Shown: positions 21,149 to 31,375, numbered from the stretch's first letter. The stretch: 64,000 nucleotides of DNA from Methylobacterium sp. WSM2598 (GCF_000379105.1 NZ_KB900609.1:1002424-1066423), one strand, 5' to 3'. Numbers and translations: made by a program. The notes: generated by a model from the letters alone, not told the origin.

Positions 21149-22192
21149 TCAGGGCCGCGGCAGGGGTCCTCCGGCGAGTTCCGGATAGTCCTTGAGCATG
21201 CTGGCGCCGTTGAGGGGCTTGGCGAGGCCCTGGTGGCAGGTGGTGCAATTGGCCTTGGGCGGGTCGCCCTCGGGGCCGAGACGCACCTGCGGCAGGGCCG
21301 GAGCGAGCGGCTCGATGTAGGAGCCGTTGATGTCGCGCACCATCCGGATGCCGTGCCAGGCCGTCACGCGCTTGGGCGTGCTCTCGCCCCAGTTCGAGAA
21401 GGCGCGGCTGTTGTGGCAGTAGGTGCAGTTGACCCCGAGCCCCTCCGACATGTGGATCATCAGCGAGTAGGTCTTCTCGGTGGTCATGATCGGCTTGCCG
21501 GGGCTCACCGGCAGGGCCGTGGTCGCGGCGACCCGGATCGCGCCGTTGTCGATGCCCTTGTCGCCGAGCAGGTCCTTGAACGGGTCGTAGGGCAGCGAGG
21601 CGAGGCCCGCCGCGAGGCTCGGGTGGTTCTGGCCGTTGTCGCGGGCCGCGAAGCCCAGGGCATGGGCCGGGCCCGGGTTGTTGTGCCAGACATTCGCCGG
21701 CACCGGGTTGCCGCGGTGGCAGGTGTAGCAGGTCACGCCGGTGGTGCCGACGTGGTTCTTCCAATCGGCGTTGACGTGGCGGGTCATGCGCAGCATCGCG
21801 CGCGCCACCGTCTTGGCGTAGACGCTGTCATCGGCCATGTTCTCGACGTTGTGGCAATAGGCGCAGCCCTGCTCGGGCGAGACCCACTCGGTGATCGAGA
21901 CCATCACGCGGTTGAACTGGTCGGTCGTGAGGTCGGTGAGGACCTGGACGTTCTGGTAGGTCTGGGTCGCGGGCTCGCCGCCGGGAGGCGCCGGGTCCTG
22001 CGGGGCCGGGACCGCGTTGGCGGCGAGGAGCGCGGCCTGGGTGCGGGGGTTCGTCACCTGCACCATGCCGGTGCCGCGGTAGCCGACCTGCTCGGAGCGC
22101 ACGGGGGGATGGGTCCAGCCCGCCGTGCCGAGCATCGCGCCCGTCAGCAGCACCGCGACGACGACGCCGAGGAGTTGAAGGGCCAATCTCAT
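21149..22192 (-). CDS. pufC: Photosynthetic reaction centre tetraheme cytochrome c subunit
   Basis: PufC donates electrons to the oxidised special pair on the periplasmic side. The 347-residue product has an N-terminal hydrophobic segment (about 4-24) without a lipobox cysteine, so it is probably anchored by an uncleaved helix. It has four CXXCH heme sites: CAYCH, CYTCH, CTYCH and CTTCH. Met residues ahead of several sites fit the usual axial ligands. ATG at 22192 overlaps the pufM TGA (ATGA); the open frame extends further upstream as a shadow of pufM. It is the last gene of the superoperon and is followed by a strong hairpin. Confidence 0.97.
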   Translation of the reverse strand: MRLALQLLGVVVAVLLTGAMLGTAGWTHPPVRSEQVGYRGTGMVQVTNPRTQAALLAANAVPAPQDPAPPGGEPATQTYQNVQVLTDLTTDQFNRVMVSITEWVSPEQGCAYCHNVENMADDSVYAKTVARAMLRMTRHVNADWKNHVGTTGVTCYTCHRGNPVPANVWHNNPGPAHALGFAARDNGQNHPSLAAGLASLPYDPFKDLLGDKGIDNGAIRVAATTALPVSPGKPIMTTEKTYSLMIHMSEGLGVNCTYCHNSRAFSNWGESTPKRVTAWHGIRMVRDINGSYIEPLAPALPQVRLGPEGDPPKANCTTCHQGLAKPLNGASMLKDYPELAGGPLPRP

Positions 22193-23169
22193 CGCGCGCC
22201 TCCCGTCAGGCTCAGGGGATCGACCACCGGCCCGTAGACCGCCGGATAGCTCGGGGCGACGCCGTGCTTGACGGCCCAGAGGTACCAATTGTCGACGACG
22301 GTGCCGGTGAGCAGGATGCCAATGCCGCCGGTGAGCGTGGTCAGGACCGCGAACCACCACGCCCAGCGATGGACGGATTCCATCGTGGCGTTGAAGCCCA
22401 TGGTCCAGCGCCAGAACAGGGCGGCGCGCTCGGTGGCGGTGCCCCGGTCCACGATCTGCTCGATCTCGCGCTCGGAGCCGTAGCGGCTGGTGGCCAGGAT
22501 GGTGGCCCCGTGCATGGCGAAGAGCAGCGTCGACCCGTACAGGAAGACGATCGAGAGCATGTGGAAGGGGTTGTAGAACAGGTTGCCGTAGCGCAGCGAG
22601 AAGGCGGCGGTCCAGTCGAGGTGCGGGAAGATGCCGAAGGGCACCGCCTCGCTCCAGGACCCCATCAGGATCGGCCGGATGAAGCCGAGCACGAGGTAGA
22701 GCCAGATCGCCGAGGCGAAGGCCCAGGGCACGTGGTAGCCGAGCCCGAGCGCCTTGGCGCGCCGGTACATCCGGAACCACCAGAGCAGGATCGAGACGGT
22801 CAGGAAGAAGCCGGCGAGCAGCCACCAGCCGCCCTCCGCCATCGGCGGCAGGATCATCAGCCCGTATTGCGGGCGCGGCGGCTCCAGGGCGAGCCAGGGC
22901 AGCTGGCGCAGGAACTGGATCGGGTCCCAGTTCACCGAGGCCCACATGTTGAGGCCGATGATCTCGAAGGCGATGAACCCGCTCACCAGGGACAGCGTGC
23001 CGGTCGTGCCGAGGTAGATCGGGCCGACCTGCGCGTTGCCGACGAGGCCCGCGAGATAGTTGAAGTGGCCGGTGCCGACCCGCTTCTCGATGTGCGGGAT
23101 GCTGACCCCGGGCTCAGGGCGCAGGGGATGCACCTGCACCTGCGTGTAGATGTTCTGGTAATACCCCAT
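22189..23169 (-). CDS. pufM: Photosynthetic reaction centre subunit M
   Basis: PufM with PufL binds the special pair, accessory pigments, bacteriopheophytins, quinones and the non-heme iron. The 326-residue protein has five transmembrane helices. Histidines in [17 protein letters not shown] and [12 protein letters not shown] and the [11 protein letters not shown] block fit the pigment and iron ligands. Its C-terminal tail ([18 protein letters not shown]) is typical of species that also have PufC. It begins 42 nt after pufL and overlaps pufC. Confidence 0.98.
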   Translation of the reverse strand: MGYYQNIYTQVQVHPLRPEPGVSIPHIEKRVGTGHFNYLAGLVGNAQVGPIYLGTTGTLSLVSGFIAFEIIGLNMWASVNWDPIQFLRQLPWLALEPPRPQYGLMILPPMAEGGWWLLAGFFLTVSILLWWFRMYRRAKALGLGYHVPWAFASAIWLYLVLGFIRPILMGSWSEAVPFGIFPHLDWTAAFSLRYGNLFYNPFHMLSIVFLYGSTLLFAMHGATILATSRYGSEREIEQIVDRGTATERAALFWRWTMGFNATMESVHRWAWWFAVLTTLTGGIGILLTGTVVDNWYLWAVKHGVAPSYPAVYGPVVDPLSLTGGAR

Positions 23170-23211
23170 GGCGGCGGATGCCTTCTTCAGGGTGACGGTG
23201 CGGGGAGCGGT

Positions 23212-24036
23212 TCAGCGCCAGACCGGCAGGTTCAGCCACCAGCCCCACCATTCGGGCCAGCCGCGGGTCCAGAACGGGCCGCTGATGACGATGCAGACGG
23301 CGCTCCAGAAACCCGCCGAGAGGGCGAGGAACAGGCCGAGCCGGTGGATGCCGATCGTGCCGATCGAGTAGCCGATCGTGTCACGGAAGTAGGTGTCCTC
23401 GTGCTCCGGCGTCTTCACCACCTCGCCCTTGCCGGGATTGGTCGCGGACAGGATCATCGAGCCGTGAAGCGCCAGCGCGAAGGTCGTCGTGAAGAAGAAC
23501 GTCACGCCGAGCATATGGGCCGGATTGTAATGGAAGTGCAGGTACTGGTAGCCGACGTTCGACACCCAGTCGAGATGGCTCAGGATCCCGTAAGGGAAGC
23601 CGTGCCCCCAGGCGCCCATCAGGAAGGGGCGGATCACCACGAGGGTGACGTAGGCGAGGATCGCCACCGAGAAGGCGAAGGGAACGTGGTAGCCGATGCC
23701 GAGCTTGCGGCAGATCTCGACCTCGCGCAGCGCCCAGGAGCAGAAGGCCCCGATGGCGCAGACGGTGATGAGCTGCCACAGCCCGCCCTCGCGCAGCGGG
23801 GCGAGGGCCAGCCCGTACTTGAGGTCGGGCGGCGCGATGCTGATCTGCCAGACGTTCCAGGTCGGGCCGAGCGCCGCGCCCCAGAGGATCAGCCCGGTGC
23901 CGAGCAGGCTGAAGAAGATCGTCGTGACCCCGAAGAACCCGACGTAGAAGGGCCCGACCCAGAAGTCGAACAGGTCGCCGCCGAGCAGCGTGCCGCCGCG
24001 GACCCGGTATTTCCGCTCGAAATTCAGCATGGCCAT
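23212..24036 (-). CDS. pufL: Photosynthetic reaction centre subunit L
   Basis: PufL is the second core subunit of the type II reaction centre. The 274-residue product starts [36 protein letters not shown] and has five membrane helices. [21 protein letters not shown] contains the special-pair and accessory histidines, [14 protein letters not shown] and [22 protein letters not shown] contain iron and quinone-site residues. It follows pufA by 111 nt, a gap that holds a small hairpin, the usual place where pufBA message is separated from pufLM message. Confidence 0.98.
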   Translation of the reverse strand: MAMLNFERKYRVRGGTLLGGDLFDFWVGPFYVGFFGVTTIFFSLLGTGLILWGAALGPTWNVWQISIAPPDLKYGLALAPLREGGLWQLITVCAIGAFCSWALREVEICRKLGIGYHVPFAFSVAILAYVTLVVIRPFLMGAWGHGFPYGILSHLDWVSNVGYQYLHFHYNPAHMLGVTFFFTTTFALALHGSMILSATNPGKGEVVKTPEHEDTYFRDTIGYSIGTIGIHRLGLFLALSAGFWSAVCIVISGPFWTRGWPEWWGWWLNLPVWR

Positions 24037-24118
24037 GGTGGCCGCCTCCCCGCGATGGAGCGCAGTCGCCCGCGGGCGGTGCCCCGGTGTCGGTCCGGGC
24101 CGCCGTCCGCGGTGTGGA

Positions 24119-24134
24119 GCGCCGAGAGCGGCGC
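24119..24134 (-). other. Intercistronic hairpin between pufA and pufL
   Basis: GCGCCG-AGAG-CGGCGC gives a 6-bp stem in the 111-nt gap between the pufA stop and the pufL start. In Rhodobacter a stem-loop in this position stabilises the short pufBA transcript, giving more LH1 than reaction centre. The stem here is short, so the same role is an inference. Confidence 0.45.
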
Positions 24135-24147
24135 CCCTTTCGGGCCG

Positions 24148-24327
24148 TCAGGTCGGCAGCACGAGGCTGTGCGGGATCTCGGCCCTCTTCACCGCGGGCC
24201 CCTCCAGCCAGTTGAACCGGTTGGTGCTGAGCAGGATGAAGTGGATCAGGATCGCGAGCGTGAACAGGAAGACGGCCAGCGCCACCAGGGTGCGGCGCGG
24301 ATCGAACAGAAGCCAGATCTTGTGCAT
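24148..24327 (-). CDS. pufA: Light-harvesting LH1 alpha polypeptide
   Basis: A 59-residue single-helix antenna protein starting [17 protein letters not shown]. His29 in [12 protein letters not shown] is the bacteriochlorophyll ligand, and the C-terminal part contains FNWLEG. Length and motifs match LH1 alpha chains that ring the reaction centre. It starts 17 nt after pufB and was read directly from the minus strand (ATG 24325-24327, TGA 24148-24150). Confidence 0.97.
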   Translation of the reverse strand: MHKIWLLFDPRRTLVALAVFLFTLAILIHFILLSTNRFNWLEGPAVKRAEIPHSLVLPT

Positions 24328-24343
24328 GGCGAGAGCTCCGTCC

Positions 24344-24574
24344 TCAGCCGATGAAGGGCAGGAGGCCGTGGGCGGCGTAGGTCACGCCGTCCGTCAGCGA
24401 CGAGTAGCCGTTCGGTCCCGGCAGCCAGGGCCGCCACAGCCAGACGAGGAAGTGGGCGACCACCGCGATCGCCGTGAAGATGATGAAGCTGGTGACGAAG
24501 ATTCCGTGGAATTCCTTCGCCTCCTCCTCGGTGAGTCCCGAGAGGGTACTTGGTTTGTCCATTCCATTGGCCAT
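24344..24574 (-). CDS. pufB: Light-harvesting LH1 beta polypeptide, with C-terminal extension
   Basis: A 76-residue LH1 beta chain. The core [40 protein letters not shown] has His41 as bacteriochlorophyll ligand and the WRPWLPG end of the family. About 22 more residues ([23 protein letters not shown]) follow the point where shorter beta chains end. The ATG at 24574 has GGAGG 7 nt upstream and is preferred to the ATG four codons later. The tail ends in a moderately hydrophobic stretch whose role is unknown. Confidence 0.96.
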   Translation of the reverse strand: MANGMDKPSTLSGLTEEEAKEFHGIFVTSFIIFTAIAVVAHFLVWLWRPWLPGPNGYSSLTDGVTYAAHGLLPFIG

Positions 24575-24659
24575 TGCCGAACCTCCGGATGCGGGTCCGC
24601 GCGGGGCTGCCGCGCGGGGGTGGTCGCCCGCCCCCGCGCGGCGGGAACGGGCGGTCTCT

Positions 24660-24680
24660 CCGTCGCCGGGACGGCGACGG
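24660..24680 (-). other. Hairpin between pufQ and pufB
   Basis: CCGTCGCC-GGGAC-GGCGACGG is a perfect 8-bp stem in the 170-nt gap between pufQ and pufB. Further GC-rich inverted repeats surround it. A stem-loop ahead of pufB is a known place for RNA processing in puf operons; here the function is inferred from position. Confidence 0.45.
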
Positions 24681-24744
24681 AAACTCTCCGGTCGGCCCTG
24701 CGGGCCGGTGGCCGGCAAACCGGGGGGCCGGGGGCCGCCCGGGT

Positions 24745-24960
24745 TCAGCCCATGAAGGCGAAGGGGATGGCCGAGAGCGCCATCGCCCGCGCCTCGCCGA
24801 ACACGGAGCGCCGCAGCCCCGGGGGCGTGACGCCGCGGCCCGGGAGCACGCGCTGGACGACGGCCGCCGCCAGGAAGACCGGGTAGGTCGCCGCCAGGAT
24901 CAGGCGGAACTGGGCCTGTTCCGACCGGGAGCGCGAGGCCGTGGTGAACGGACGGGTCAT
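24745..24960 (-). CDS. pufQ: PufQ, regulator/carrier for bacteriochlorophyll synthesis
   Basis: A 71-residue protein with one clear membrane helix (about 19-38, [21 protein letters not shown]) after a basic N-terminus ([17 protein letters not shown]). Size, single helix and the place between bchZ and pufB match PufQ, which stimulates bacteriochlorophyll formation in Rhodobacter. Sequence conservation in the family is low, so the call leans on position. The second half ([29 protein letters not shown]) holds a second weakly hydrophobic stretch. Confidence 0.85.
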   Translation of the reverse strand: MTRPFTTASRSRSEQAQFRLILAATYPVFLAAAVVQRVLPGRGVTPPGLRRSVFGEARAMALSAIPFAFMG

Positions 24961-24980
24961 GCGTCTGATCTCCTCCCTGG

Positions 24981-25037
24981 CGCGCTCCGCGCGCGTGCCG
25001 AATCCGTGACGCGCTCCGCGCGCCTGCCAAATCCCTG
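24981..25037. repeat. Two tandem 28-nt direct repeats between bchZ and pufQ
   Basis: CGCGCTCCGCGCGCxTGCC begins both copies (24981-25008 and 25010-25037), which differ at three of 28 positions; each holds the dyad GCGCxxCCGCGC. A longer imperfect dyad of CGCGCCGCGCG and CGCGCGGCGCG follows at about 25040-25070. The 187-nt gap could carry the puf promoter or processing sites, but no TGT-N12-ACA site is present. Confidence 0.55.
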
Positions 25038-25147
25038 GGGCGCGCCGCGCGATGACCGCGCGGCGCGCGCATTCCGTCGTGCTCGACCGCGGGCGGCGCG
25101 GCCCGCGGCGGGCGGCCGGGGCCGCCCGTCACCCGCCGCCGGGGGGA

Positions 25148-26611
25148 TCAGGCGGCCGCGGCGAGGGCGCTGCGGGCGCGCTCGACGCAGAGTTCCGTGA
25201 CCCGCTCGGCGCCGACCCGCTGCGCCTCGCGCTCGGCGGCGTCGCGCAGGCGCTTGGCGTAGGAGATCCGCACCAGGACGGGGCTCGCCGCCACCGAAGC
25301 GTCGAGGCGCGCCCGCGCCTCCTCGTCCCAGGGCAGTTCGCGGTGCGCGCGGGCCGGCGTCGCCTCGACGGCGTCGAGGTCGCGGGCGAGCGGCAGGATG
25401 TGGAAGAGCGCGTCGAAGAGCGCGTTGCAGACTTCCTGCACGAGGTAGGTCGCGCCCGCATAGCCCATGAAGGGCGTGCCGGTGTGGCGCCGCACCACCG
25501 CTCCCGGGAACGAGGCCGGGATGTAGACCGCCCGGCCCCCGCTCTCGGCGAGGTACATCCGCTCATTGTAGGAGCCGAACAGCACCAGCGGCGGCGTCTC
25601 CCGGATCGCCGCCCGGACGGCGGCGTTGTCGGGCTTGACCCCGGCCGTGCGCGCGAAGGCGAAGCGGCAGGGCAGTCCCATCTCCTCCTCCAGGAAGTGG
25701 CGCAGGCCCCGCGCGTAGGTCTCGGTCGCGACCACCCCGAAGCTCGCCGAGCCGAAGAAGTCCTGCGTGACCGAGCGCCAGAGGTCCCAGAGGGGCTTCA
25801 GCGTGGTGTGCTTCTCGCGCGCGATGAAGGGTTCGGGATCGAGGTCGAGGATCTCGCCGAGGGCGCGCAGGAACTTGGTGGTGCTGTGGATGCCGAACGG
25901 CGCCTGAAGGTAGGGCCGGTCGAGGGACTCGCACAGGAGCCGGCCGAATTCGCGGTAGAGGCAGATGTTGGCGTCCGCCTCGACGAGGCGGGGGATGTCC
26001 GCGAGGTGGCAGCCGAGCGGGAAGACGAGGTTCACCTCGGCGCCGATCCCCTCGACGAGCCGCCGAATCTCGGCGAGGTCGGAGGGCGTGTTGAAGCTGC
26101 CGTAGGCCGGCCCGATGATGTTGACCCGCGGCCTCACCGCCGGGGTGCGGGCCGGGCGGGGCGGGATCGCGCCCTTCCGGGCCGCCTTCTTCAGCCCGTA
26201 CTCGGCCCAGAGCCAGGACAGGGCGCGGTCGGCCGCCTGCCACTGATCCTCGTCGATGGTGCGGGGCAGGAAGCGCTGGAGGTTGGTCCCCTCGGGGGTG
26301 ACGCCGCCGCCGATCATCTCGGCGATCGAGCCGGTGACCACGACGCTCGGCTGGGTCGGGTCGAGGGTGGCGTGGGCGCGCTTCATCGCGCCCTCGGTGC
26401 CGTGGCGGCCGAGCTCCTCCTCGGCGAGGCCGGTCACCACGATCGGCAATTCGTGCGGGGGCAATGCGTCGGTGTAGTGCAGCACCGAGGTCACCGGCAG
26501 GTTCTCGCAGCCGACCGGGCCGTCGATGACGACCTGCAGGCCCTTCACCGCGGTGAAGACGTAGACGGCGCCCCAGTAGCCGCCGGCGCGGTCGTGATCG
26601 AGGACGAGCAT
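25148..26611 (-). CDS. bchZ: Chlorophyllide a reductase subunit Z
   Basis: BchZ with BchY forms the NifDK-like catalytic part of chlorophyllide oxidoreductase, which reduces the C7=C8 bond of ring B. The 487-residue product starts [19 protein letters not shown] and has [27 protein letters not shown] (about 28-55), with a cluster cysteine, followed by [13 protein letters not shown] and the C-terminal family blocks ICLYREFG and [30 protein letters not shown] at 26611 overlaps the bchY TGA. The frame is open far upstream inside bchY but is a shadow there. Confidence 0.97.
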   Translation of the reverse strand: MLVLDHDRAGGYWGAVYVFTAVKGLQVVIDGPVGCENLPVTSVLHYTDALPPHELPIVVTGLAEEELGRHGTEGAMKRAHATLDPTQPSVVVTGSIAEMIGGGVTPEGTNLQRFLPRTIDEDQWQAADRALSWLWAEYGLKKAARKGAIPPRPARTPAVRPRVNIIGPAYGSFNTPSDLAEIRRLVEGIGAEVNLVFPLGCHLADIPRLVEADANICLYREFGRLLCESLDRPYLQAPFGIHSTTKFLRALGEILDLDPEPFIAREKHTTLKPLWDLWRSVTQDFFGSASFGVVATETYARGLRHFLEEEMGLPCRFAFARTAGVKPDNAAVRAAIRETPPLVLFGSYNERMYLAESGGRAVYIPASFPGAVVRRHTGTPFMGYAGATYLVQEVCNALFDALFHILPLARDLDAVEATPARAHRELPWDEEARARLDASVAASPVLVRISYAKRLRDAAEREAQRVGAERVTELCVERARSALAAAA

Positions 26612-28161
26612 CAGGCGCCCTCCCCGATCGGCGCCGGGGCGGGGGCGCGCTTCGGGGGCGCGCGGCGCTGCGGCACGTCCTCCCAGATCCCGGCCGCGTG
26701 GCCCTCGCCGACGCCTTCGAAGAAGGCGCGCATGGCGGAGAACCGCTCCCGCTGGGCGAGCGCCCCGTTCACGACCTGGGCGAGCGAGCCCGCCCCGGCA
26801 ATGCCCATCAGCGGGCGCGCCGAGATCAGGTTGGTGAAGTAGAGGGCGGGGATCGCCCGCTCCTTGGCTCTCTGCACGACCGGCGTGGTGCCGACCGCGA
26901 GGTCGGGCCGGAACTCCTCCAGGGCGGCGAGATCCTGCTCCAGGGAGGCGCGGAACTGCACCCGGGTGCCGCGCGCCTCCAGCCACGCCCGGTCGTCCTC
27001 CGCGAAGCGGGTGCGCGGGCAGGCGGTGCCGACATAGGGCAGTTCGGCCCCGCTCTCGACGAGGAGCCGGGCCACGATGAGTTCGGACCCCTCGTAGCCC
27101 GACAGCGTGATCCGCCCGCGGATCGGGTTGGCGGCGAGCGCCCCGCGGATCGCCGGCAGGATCCGGTTCTTGGCCGCCTCGACGGTGAGGCGGGCGACCC
27201 CGCAGGCCTCGCCGACCGCGTCGAGCCAGGCGGCGGTGCCCTCGTGGCCCACCGGCGCCGAGCCGAGGACCGTCCGCCCGGCCGCCTCGAACTCGCGGAT
27301 CGCCGCGGTGTAGAAGGGATGGATCGCCGCGACGGCGGCGCAGTCGAGGGCCGCGTAGAGCTCCCGCCACTCCCGCGTCGGCACGACCGGGCCGGGGCTG
27401 AGCCCGAGCGGCTCGAGCAGGGCGCCGATCTGCACCGGGTCGGCCGGGAACATCTCGCCGAGCAGCGTCACGGTCGGGCGACCGTCGCGGCCCTGGCGCG
27501 GCGCCGCGACCGGTCCCCGCTCGGCCTCGGCCCGCGCGACCCGCAGCATCGCGCCGGCGAGCACGTCCTTGGCCTCGGCATGGGTCGGCACCCCGAAGCC
27601 CGGCACGTCGATGCCGATGATGCGCACCCCGTCGATCTCCCGCGGCAGCAGCCGCAGGGGCACGCCGGAGGCGGTCGGCACGCAGAGATTGATCACCACC
27701 ACGGCGTCGCACTGGGCCGGGTCGGCCACCGCCCGGACGGCGTCGCGGATGTCCTCGAACAGCTTGCCGGTGACCAGGGTCTCCGAGTTGAAGGGCACGT
27801 AGCCGACCGTGCGGCGCGCCCCGTAGAAGTGCGACGTGAAGGTGAGCCCGTAGACGCAGCAGGCCGAGCCCGACAGGATCGTGGCCGTGCGGCGCATGCG
27901 CAGCCCCACCCGCAGGGCGCCGAAGGCCGGGCACATGCTCTGGGGCTGGTCGTGGGGGCCCGCCGGGTAGTCGCGCCGGAGCGCCTGCAGGGTCTCGCCC
28001 ATGCCCGCCGCCTCGGCGGCGGCGCGCAGCTGCGCCCGTCCCGCGTGGCAGCCGGGCCCGTCCGGCGCCGGAATCGGGTCCGGCCCGGGAGCAGCCGGCT
28101 CCGGCCCCTGCCGGGCCTCGCCGCGGGCGCGCAGCGCCCCGATGTCGAGAGAGGCGCCCAT
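26611..28161 (-). CDS. bchY: Chlorophyllide a reductase subunit Y
   Basis: BchY is the NifD-like partner of BchZ in chlorophyllide reductase. It has 516 residues, with a Pro-rich N-terminal part (about 1-50) and then [64 protein letters not shown], which holds the cluster cysteines. Later blocks are [17 protein letters not shown] and [23 protein letters not shown]. It starts 2 nt after bchX and overlaps bchZ by ATGA, so translation is coupled. Confidence 0.97.
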   Translation of the reverse strand: MGASLDIGALRARGEARQGPEPAAPGPDPIPAPDGPGCHAGRAQLRAAAEAAGMGETLQALRRDYPAGPHDQPQSMCPAFGALRVGLRMRRTATILSGSACCVYGLTFTSHFYGARRTVGYVPFNSETLVTGKLFEDIRDAVRAVADPAQCDAVVVINLCVPTASGVPLRLLPREIDGVRIIGIDVPGFGVPTHAEAKDVLAGAMLRVARAEAERGPVAAPRQGRDGRPTVTLLGEMFPADPVQIGALLEPLGLSPGPVVPTREWRELYAALDCAAVAAIHPFYTAAIREFEAAGRTVLGSAPVGHEGTAAWLDAVGEACGVARLTVEAAKNRILPAIRGALAANPIRGRITLSGYEGSELIVARLLVESGAELPYVGTACPRTRFAEDDRAWLEARGTRVQFRASLEQDLAALEEFRPDLAVGTTPVVQRAKERAIPALYFTNLISARPLMGIAGAGSLAQVVNGALAQRERFSAMRAFFEGVGEGHAAGIWEDVPQRRAPPKRAPAPAPIGEGA

Positions 28162-28163
28162 GC

Positions 28164-29168
28164 TCACACCGCGTCGTAGACGACTTCGAGGGAGGCCCGC
28201 GGCTGGACCGGCCGGCCGCGCATGTCCTCGTCGCTCGCCGGGTCCAGGACCACGCCGCGGCCGACCGCCTCGCCCTTGAACAGGCCGAGCAGCGCGTCCT
28301 GGCTCAGGGGAAGCGGCTGGTGGGGCGCGGCCGCCGCCACGTTGGCGGCGAGTTCGGCGAAGAGCGGTCCCCAGCGGCCGTCGGGCCGGCCGATGATCTC
28401 GTAATTGGCGCTCTTGCGGCGGATGTCGTCGTCGGCCGGGATCGAGGCGAGCACCGGGATGCCGGCGCTCGCCGCGAAGGCCTGCGCCTCCCCGGTGCCG
28501 TCGTCCTTGTTGATGACGAGGCCGCCCACCCCGACATTGCCGCCGAGCTTGCGGAAATACTCCACCGCCGAGCAGACGTTGTTGGCGACGTAGAGCGATT
28601 GCAGGTCGTTCGAGCCGACGACGATGACCTTCTGGCACATGTCGCGGGCGATCGGCAGGCCGAAGCCGCCGCAGACCACGTCGCCGAGGAAGTCGAGCAG
28701 GACGTAGTCGAAGCCCCATTCGTGGAAGCCGAGCTTCTCCAGCAGTTCGAAGCCGTGGATGATGCCGCGCCCGCCGCAGCCGCGGCCCACCTCCGGTCCG
28801 CCGAGTTCCATGGCGAAGACGCCGTCGCGCTTGAAGCAGACGTCGCCGATCGCCACCGCCTCGCCCGCGAGCTTGCGGCGGGTCGAGGTCTCGATGATGG
28901 TCGGGCAGGCCCGGCCGCCGAACAGCAGCGAGGTGGTGTCGCTCTTCGGATCGCACCCGATCAGCAGCACCCGCCGCCCCTGCTGGGCGAGCATGTAGGA
29001 CAGGTTGGCGAGGGTGAAGCTCTTGCCGATGCCCCCCTTGCCGTAGATCGCGATCACCTGGGTCTCGCGCCGGGCCGCGCCCTCCCGCGGATCGGGCGGC
29101 GCGACCGAGGGGCCCGCCGGGCGGGGATCGGGGTGGCGGAGAGCGGCTGCGTGCGGGGCGGCAGTCAT
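28164..29168 (-). CDS. bchX: Chlorophyllide a reductase iron protein X
   Basis: BchX is the NifH-like ATPase that passes electrons to BchY-BchZ. The 334-residue product has a P-loop [20 protein letters not shown] (about residues 43-62), the [14 protein letters not shown] switch block, and two [4Fe-4S] cysteine regions, [18 protein letters not shown] and [21 protein letters not shown] Pro/Ala-rich N-terminal extension of about 35 residues precedes the P-loop. It begins inside the bchC stop (ATGA). The long open frame upstream is a shadow of bchC. Confidence 0.97.
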   Translation of the reverse strand: MTAAPHAAALRHPDPRPAGPSVAPPDPREGAARRETQVIAIYGKGGIGKSFTLANLSYMLAQQGRRVLLIGCDPKSDTTSLLFGGRACPTIIETSTRRKLAGEAVAIGDVCFKRDGVFAMELGGPEVGRGCGGRGIIHGFELLEKLGFHEWGFDYVLLDFLGDVVCGGFGLPIARDMCQKVIVVGSNDLQSLYVANNVCSAVEYFRKLGGNVGVGGLVINKDDGTGEAQAFAASAGIPVLASIPADDDIRRKSANYEIIGRPDGRWGPLFAELAANVAAAAPHQPLPLSQDALLGLFKGEAVGRGVVLDPASDEDMRGRPVQPRASLEVVYDAV

Positions 29169-30103
29169 GAGCGGGCTCTCCAGTCGAGGACCATCTTGAG
29201 GCAGGCGGGATCGGTGAGGGCCGTGCGGTAGGCGCTCGCGGCCTGCGCGGCGGGCCGGCGGTGGCTGATCAGGCCGTCGAGGCCGAGCGCGCCCGCGCGC
29301 ACGAGGCCCGCGACCGCGTCGAGGTCGCCGGGCCGCCACTGCGCCGAGACCCGGAGGCGCGCCTCGCGCAGGAAGGCCGGCGGGAAGGCGAAGGAGAGCG
29401 GCGCCTCGTAGAAGCCCGCCAGCACCACCTCGCCCCCGGGCGCGAGGCGGGCGATCAGCCCGTCGAGGAGGCCGGCATCGCCGCTCGCGTCGGTGATGCG
29501 GGCGTAGCGCCCGGTCTCGTCGGCGGCCGGGTCGAGCACCGGGTAGCCGTGCTCGCCGCCGCGGCGGGCCGGATCGCGCTCCCAGACCACCGGGTCCTGA
29601 CCGCTGAGCCGGGCGAGGCGCGCCAGGAGGCGCCCGAGCACGCCGTGCCCGACGACGAGGTGGCGCTCGCCGCGCTCCGCCCCCGCCAGGGCGTGGTAGG
29701 CGGTCGCGGCGAGGGCCAGCAGGATGCCGCGCTCGCCGAGCGCCGCGTCGATGGGCAGCAGGCGCGCGCCCTCGACCACGAGGTGCGAGGCCGCGCCGCC
29801 GAACAGGCCGCGCACCGGGCCGAAGCAGCGGGCGCCGGGCACGAAGACGGTCTCGCCGGGGCGGCGGCCGGATTCGGGGCCGGCCTCGACCACGCGCCCG
29901 ACCGACTCGTAGCCGGGGACCAGGGGATAGCCCATGCCGGGGAAGTCCGGCATCCGGCCCGACCAGAGCAGGCGCTCGGTGCCGGTGCTGATGCCGCTCC
30001 ACGCCACCTCGACCACGGCGTCGGCCGGGCCGGGCGCGTCGAGGGCGAGCCGGTCGAGGCCGAGGCGTTCGGGCCCGTCGAGGATCACGGCCAGCGCGTG
30101 CAT
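29165..30103 (-). CDS. bchC: 3-hydroxyethyl bacteriochlorophyllide a dehydrogenase
   Basis: BchC oxidises the 3-hydroxyethyl group to 3-acetyl, a late step to bacteriochlorophyllide a. It is a 312-residue medium-chain dehydrogenase-like protein: N-terminal GroES-like half (WSGISTGTERLLWSGRMPDFPGMGYPLVPGYESVG, about 35-69), then a nucleotide-binding half with VVGHGVLGRLLARL (about 149-162). Two PpsR-type sites with 8 nt between them lie 55-98 nt upstream. It is followed by bchX with an ATGA overlap, so this promoter may drive bchCXYZ and reach puf. Confidence 0.96.
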   Translation of the reverse strand: MHALAVILDGPERLGLDRLALDAPGPADAVVEVAWSGISTGTERLLWSGRMPDFPGMGYPLVPGYESVGRVVEAGPESGRRPGETVFVPGARCFGPVRGLFGGAASHLVVEGARLLPIDAALGERGILLALAATAYHALAGAERGERHLVVGHGVLGRLLARLARLSGQDPVVWERDPARRGGEHGYPVLDPAADETGRYARITDASGDAGLLDGLIARLAPGGEVVLAGFYEAPLSFAFPPAFLREARLRVSAQWRPGDLDAVAGLVRAGALGLDGLISHRRPAAQAASAYRTALTDPACLKMVLDWRARS

Positions 30104-30157
30104 GCGATCCGCCCCTCCCAGCGCTGCGTCGGCAGCGGTGCCGCTTCGTGCGGCTCA

Positions 30158-30175
30158 TGTCAATTTAGATTGTCA
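30158..30175. promoter_or_regulatory. PpsR/CrtJ operator upstream of bchC, copy 1 (one mismatch)
   Basis: TGTCAATTTAGATTGTCA matches TGT-N12-ACA except for T in the last half-site (TCA). It lies 8 nt from a second near-match at 30184-30201, the spacing known for paired CrtJ sites at bchC of Rhodobacter capsulatus. Paired imperfect sites suit cooperative binding. Confidence 0.75.
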
Positions 30176-30183
30176 CGGTGTGG

Positions 30184-30201
30184 CGTCAAGTTGAGTTTAC
30201 A
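30184..30201. promoter_or_regulatory. PpsR/CrtJ operator upstream of bchC, copy 2 (one mismatch)
   Basis: CGTCAAGTTGAGTTTACA matches TGT-N12-ACA except for C in the first half-site. It overlaps the last codons and the TAA of crtF (30197-30199), so the operator is partly inside a coding gene. Its centre is 26 nt from copy 1. Confidence 0.75.
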
Positions 30202-31375
30202 CTTTTGACACGGATCCGCGGCGCGCGACGAGGAGTCGGACCAGGAGCGGGCGGCGGGTGGCGCGCTCGCGGATGTCGCCGAAGCCGGCCTGCCGCAGCA
30301 TCGCGGCGAGTTCCTCCGCGCGGCGCGGGCGCCCGCTGCCCATGGCGAGGAGATAGAAGCCGAAATAGGCGTCGCCGACCGGCTCGGCGCCCCGCGTCCC
30401 GGCCATCGGCTCGGCGAGGAGCAGGGTTCCGCCGGGCGGCAGGGCGTCGTGGGCGGCCCGCAGCAGGGCGGCGGCGGGCGCATCGTCGTGGTCGTGCACC
30501 ACGCGCACCAGGGAGATCAGGTCGGCGCCGGGCGGCAGCCCGTCGTGGAAGCTGCCGCCGAGGGCGGTGGCGCGCCCGCCCAGCCCCTCCTCGGCGAAGC
30601 GCCGCGCGGCGCGGGCCGCCACCGGGGGCAGGTCGAACAGGGTGACGGCGAGGTGGGGGGCGCGCCGCGCGGCCGCCACCGCGAAGGCGCCCTCCCCGCC
30701 GCCGACGTCGAGGAGCCGGCGGTGCCGGGCGAGCGGGTAGGCGTCGAGGATGTCGCCCGCGACGAGGGCCTGGGAGGCCCCCATCAGGGCGCCGTAGGGC
30801 GCGACGGCGGCCTCGCCGAGGGCGGCGGGTGCCGCGGATCCCGCATAGGCCCAGTAGCCCGCGAGCCGGCTCGGCCCCGCCCGCCCGCGCAGGAGCGCCA
30901 CGGGGTCGCGCAGGTCGTCGTAGAGCAGGGCGTGGTGGGCGATCATCGCGCCCACCGAGGGATTGCCGAGGAGGGCCGCGCCGAGATCCGCCAGGGCGAA
31001 GCGGCCGTCCGGCAGGGCGGTCAGGAGGTCGAGGGAGGCGGCGGCGCGCAGGAGGCACAGCGCCCGCTCCGGCGGCAGGTCGAGGCGGCGGGCGATGCAG
31101 TCGGGCGCCAGGGGGCCGTCCGCGAGCAGGCGAAAGAGGTCGAGCGCGACGCAGGCCGCCAGCACCTGCGCGTAGACGAAGCCGGCGCAGAGGTCGAACA
31201 GGGCCCGCGCGTTGCGGCGCGCGACCGGGCGCGTCGGCGGGAAGGCGGCGGCGAAGCGCTGGAAGCGCGGGCTGGCGATCAGCCGGTGGCGGAGCGCGAG
31301 CCAGCGCTCGCGCCAGGGGCGGGGGGGCGGGGCGGCCGGTCGGGCCGTCAGCGCGTGCGGGCCGGTGCCGTGCAT
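30197..31375 (-). CDS. crtF: Demethylspheroidene/hydroxyneurosporene O-methyltransferase
   Basis: CrtF methylates the 1-hydroxy group of acyclic carotenoids in spheroidene/spirilloxanthin synthesis. The 392-residue protein has an N-terminal dimerisation part with winged helix (about 85-160) and a SAM-binding fold with LLDVGGGEGAFAVA (about 231-244) and the acid-rich VRVVHDHDDAPA block (about 304-315). ATG at 31375 opens the family-typical length; the frame upstream is a shadow of crtE. Its TAA lies inside the bchC operator pair. Confidence 0.93.
   Translation of the reverse strand: MHGTGPHALTARPAAPPPRPWRERWLALRHRLIASPRFQRFAAAFPPTRPVARRNARALFDLCAGFVYAQVLAACVALDLFRLLADGPLAPDCIARRLDLPPERALCLLRAAASLDLLTALPDGRFALADLGAALLGNPSVGAMIAHHALLYDDLRDPVALLRGRAGPSRLAGYWAYAGSAAPAALGEAAVAPYGALMGASQALVAGDILDAYPLARHRRLLDVGGGEGAFAVAAARRAPHLAVTLFDLPPVAARAARRFAEEGLGGRATALGGSFHDGLPPGADLISLVRVVHDHDDAPAAALLRAAHDALPPGGTLLLAEPMAGTRGAEPVGDAYFGFYLLAMGSGRPRRAEELAAMLRQAGFGDIRERATRRPLLVRLLVARRGSVSKV

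Noticed and set aside
24961..25147. PpsR operator before pufQ
   Set aside because: No TGT-N12-ACA or one-mismatch version was found in this gap; only GC-rich direct and inverted repeats.
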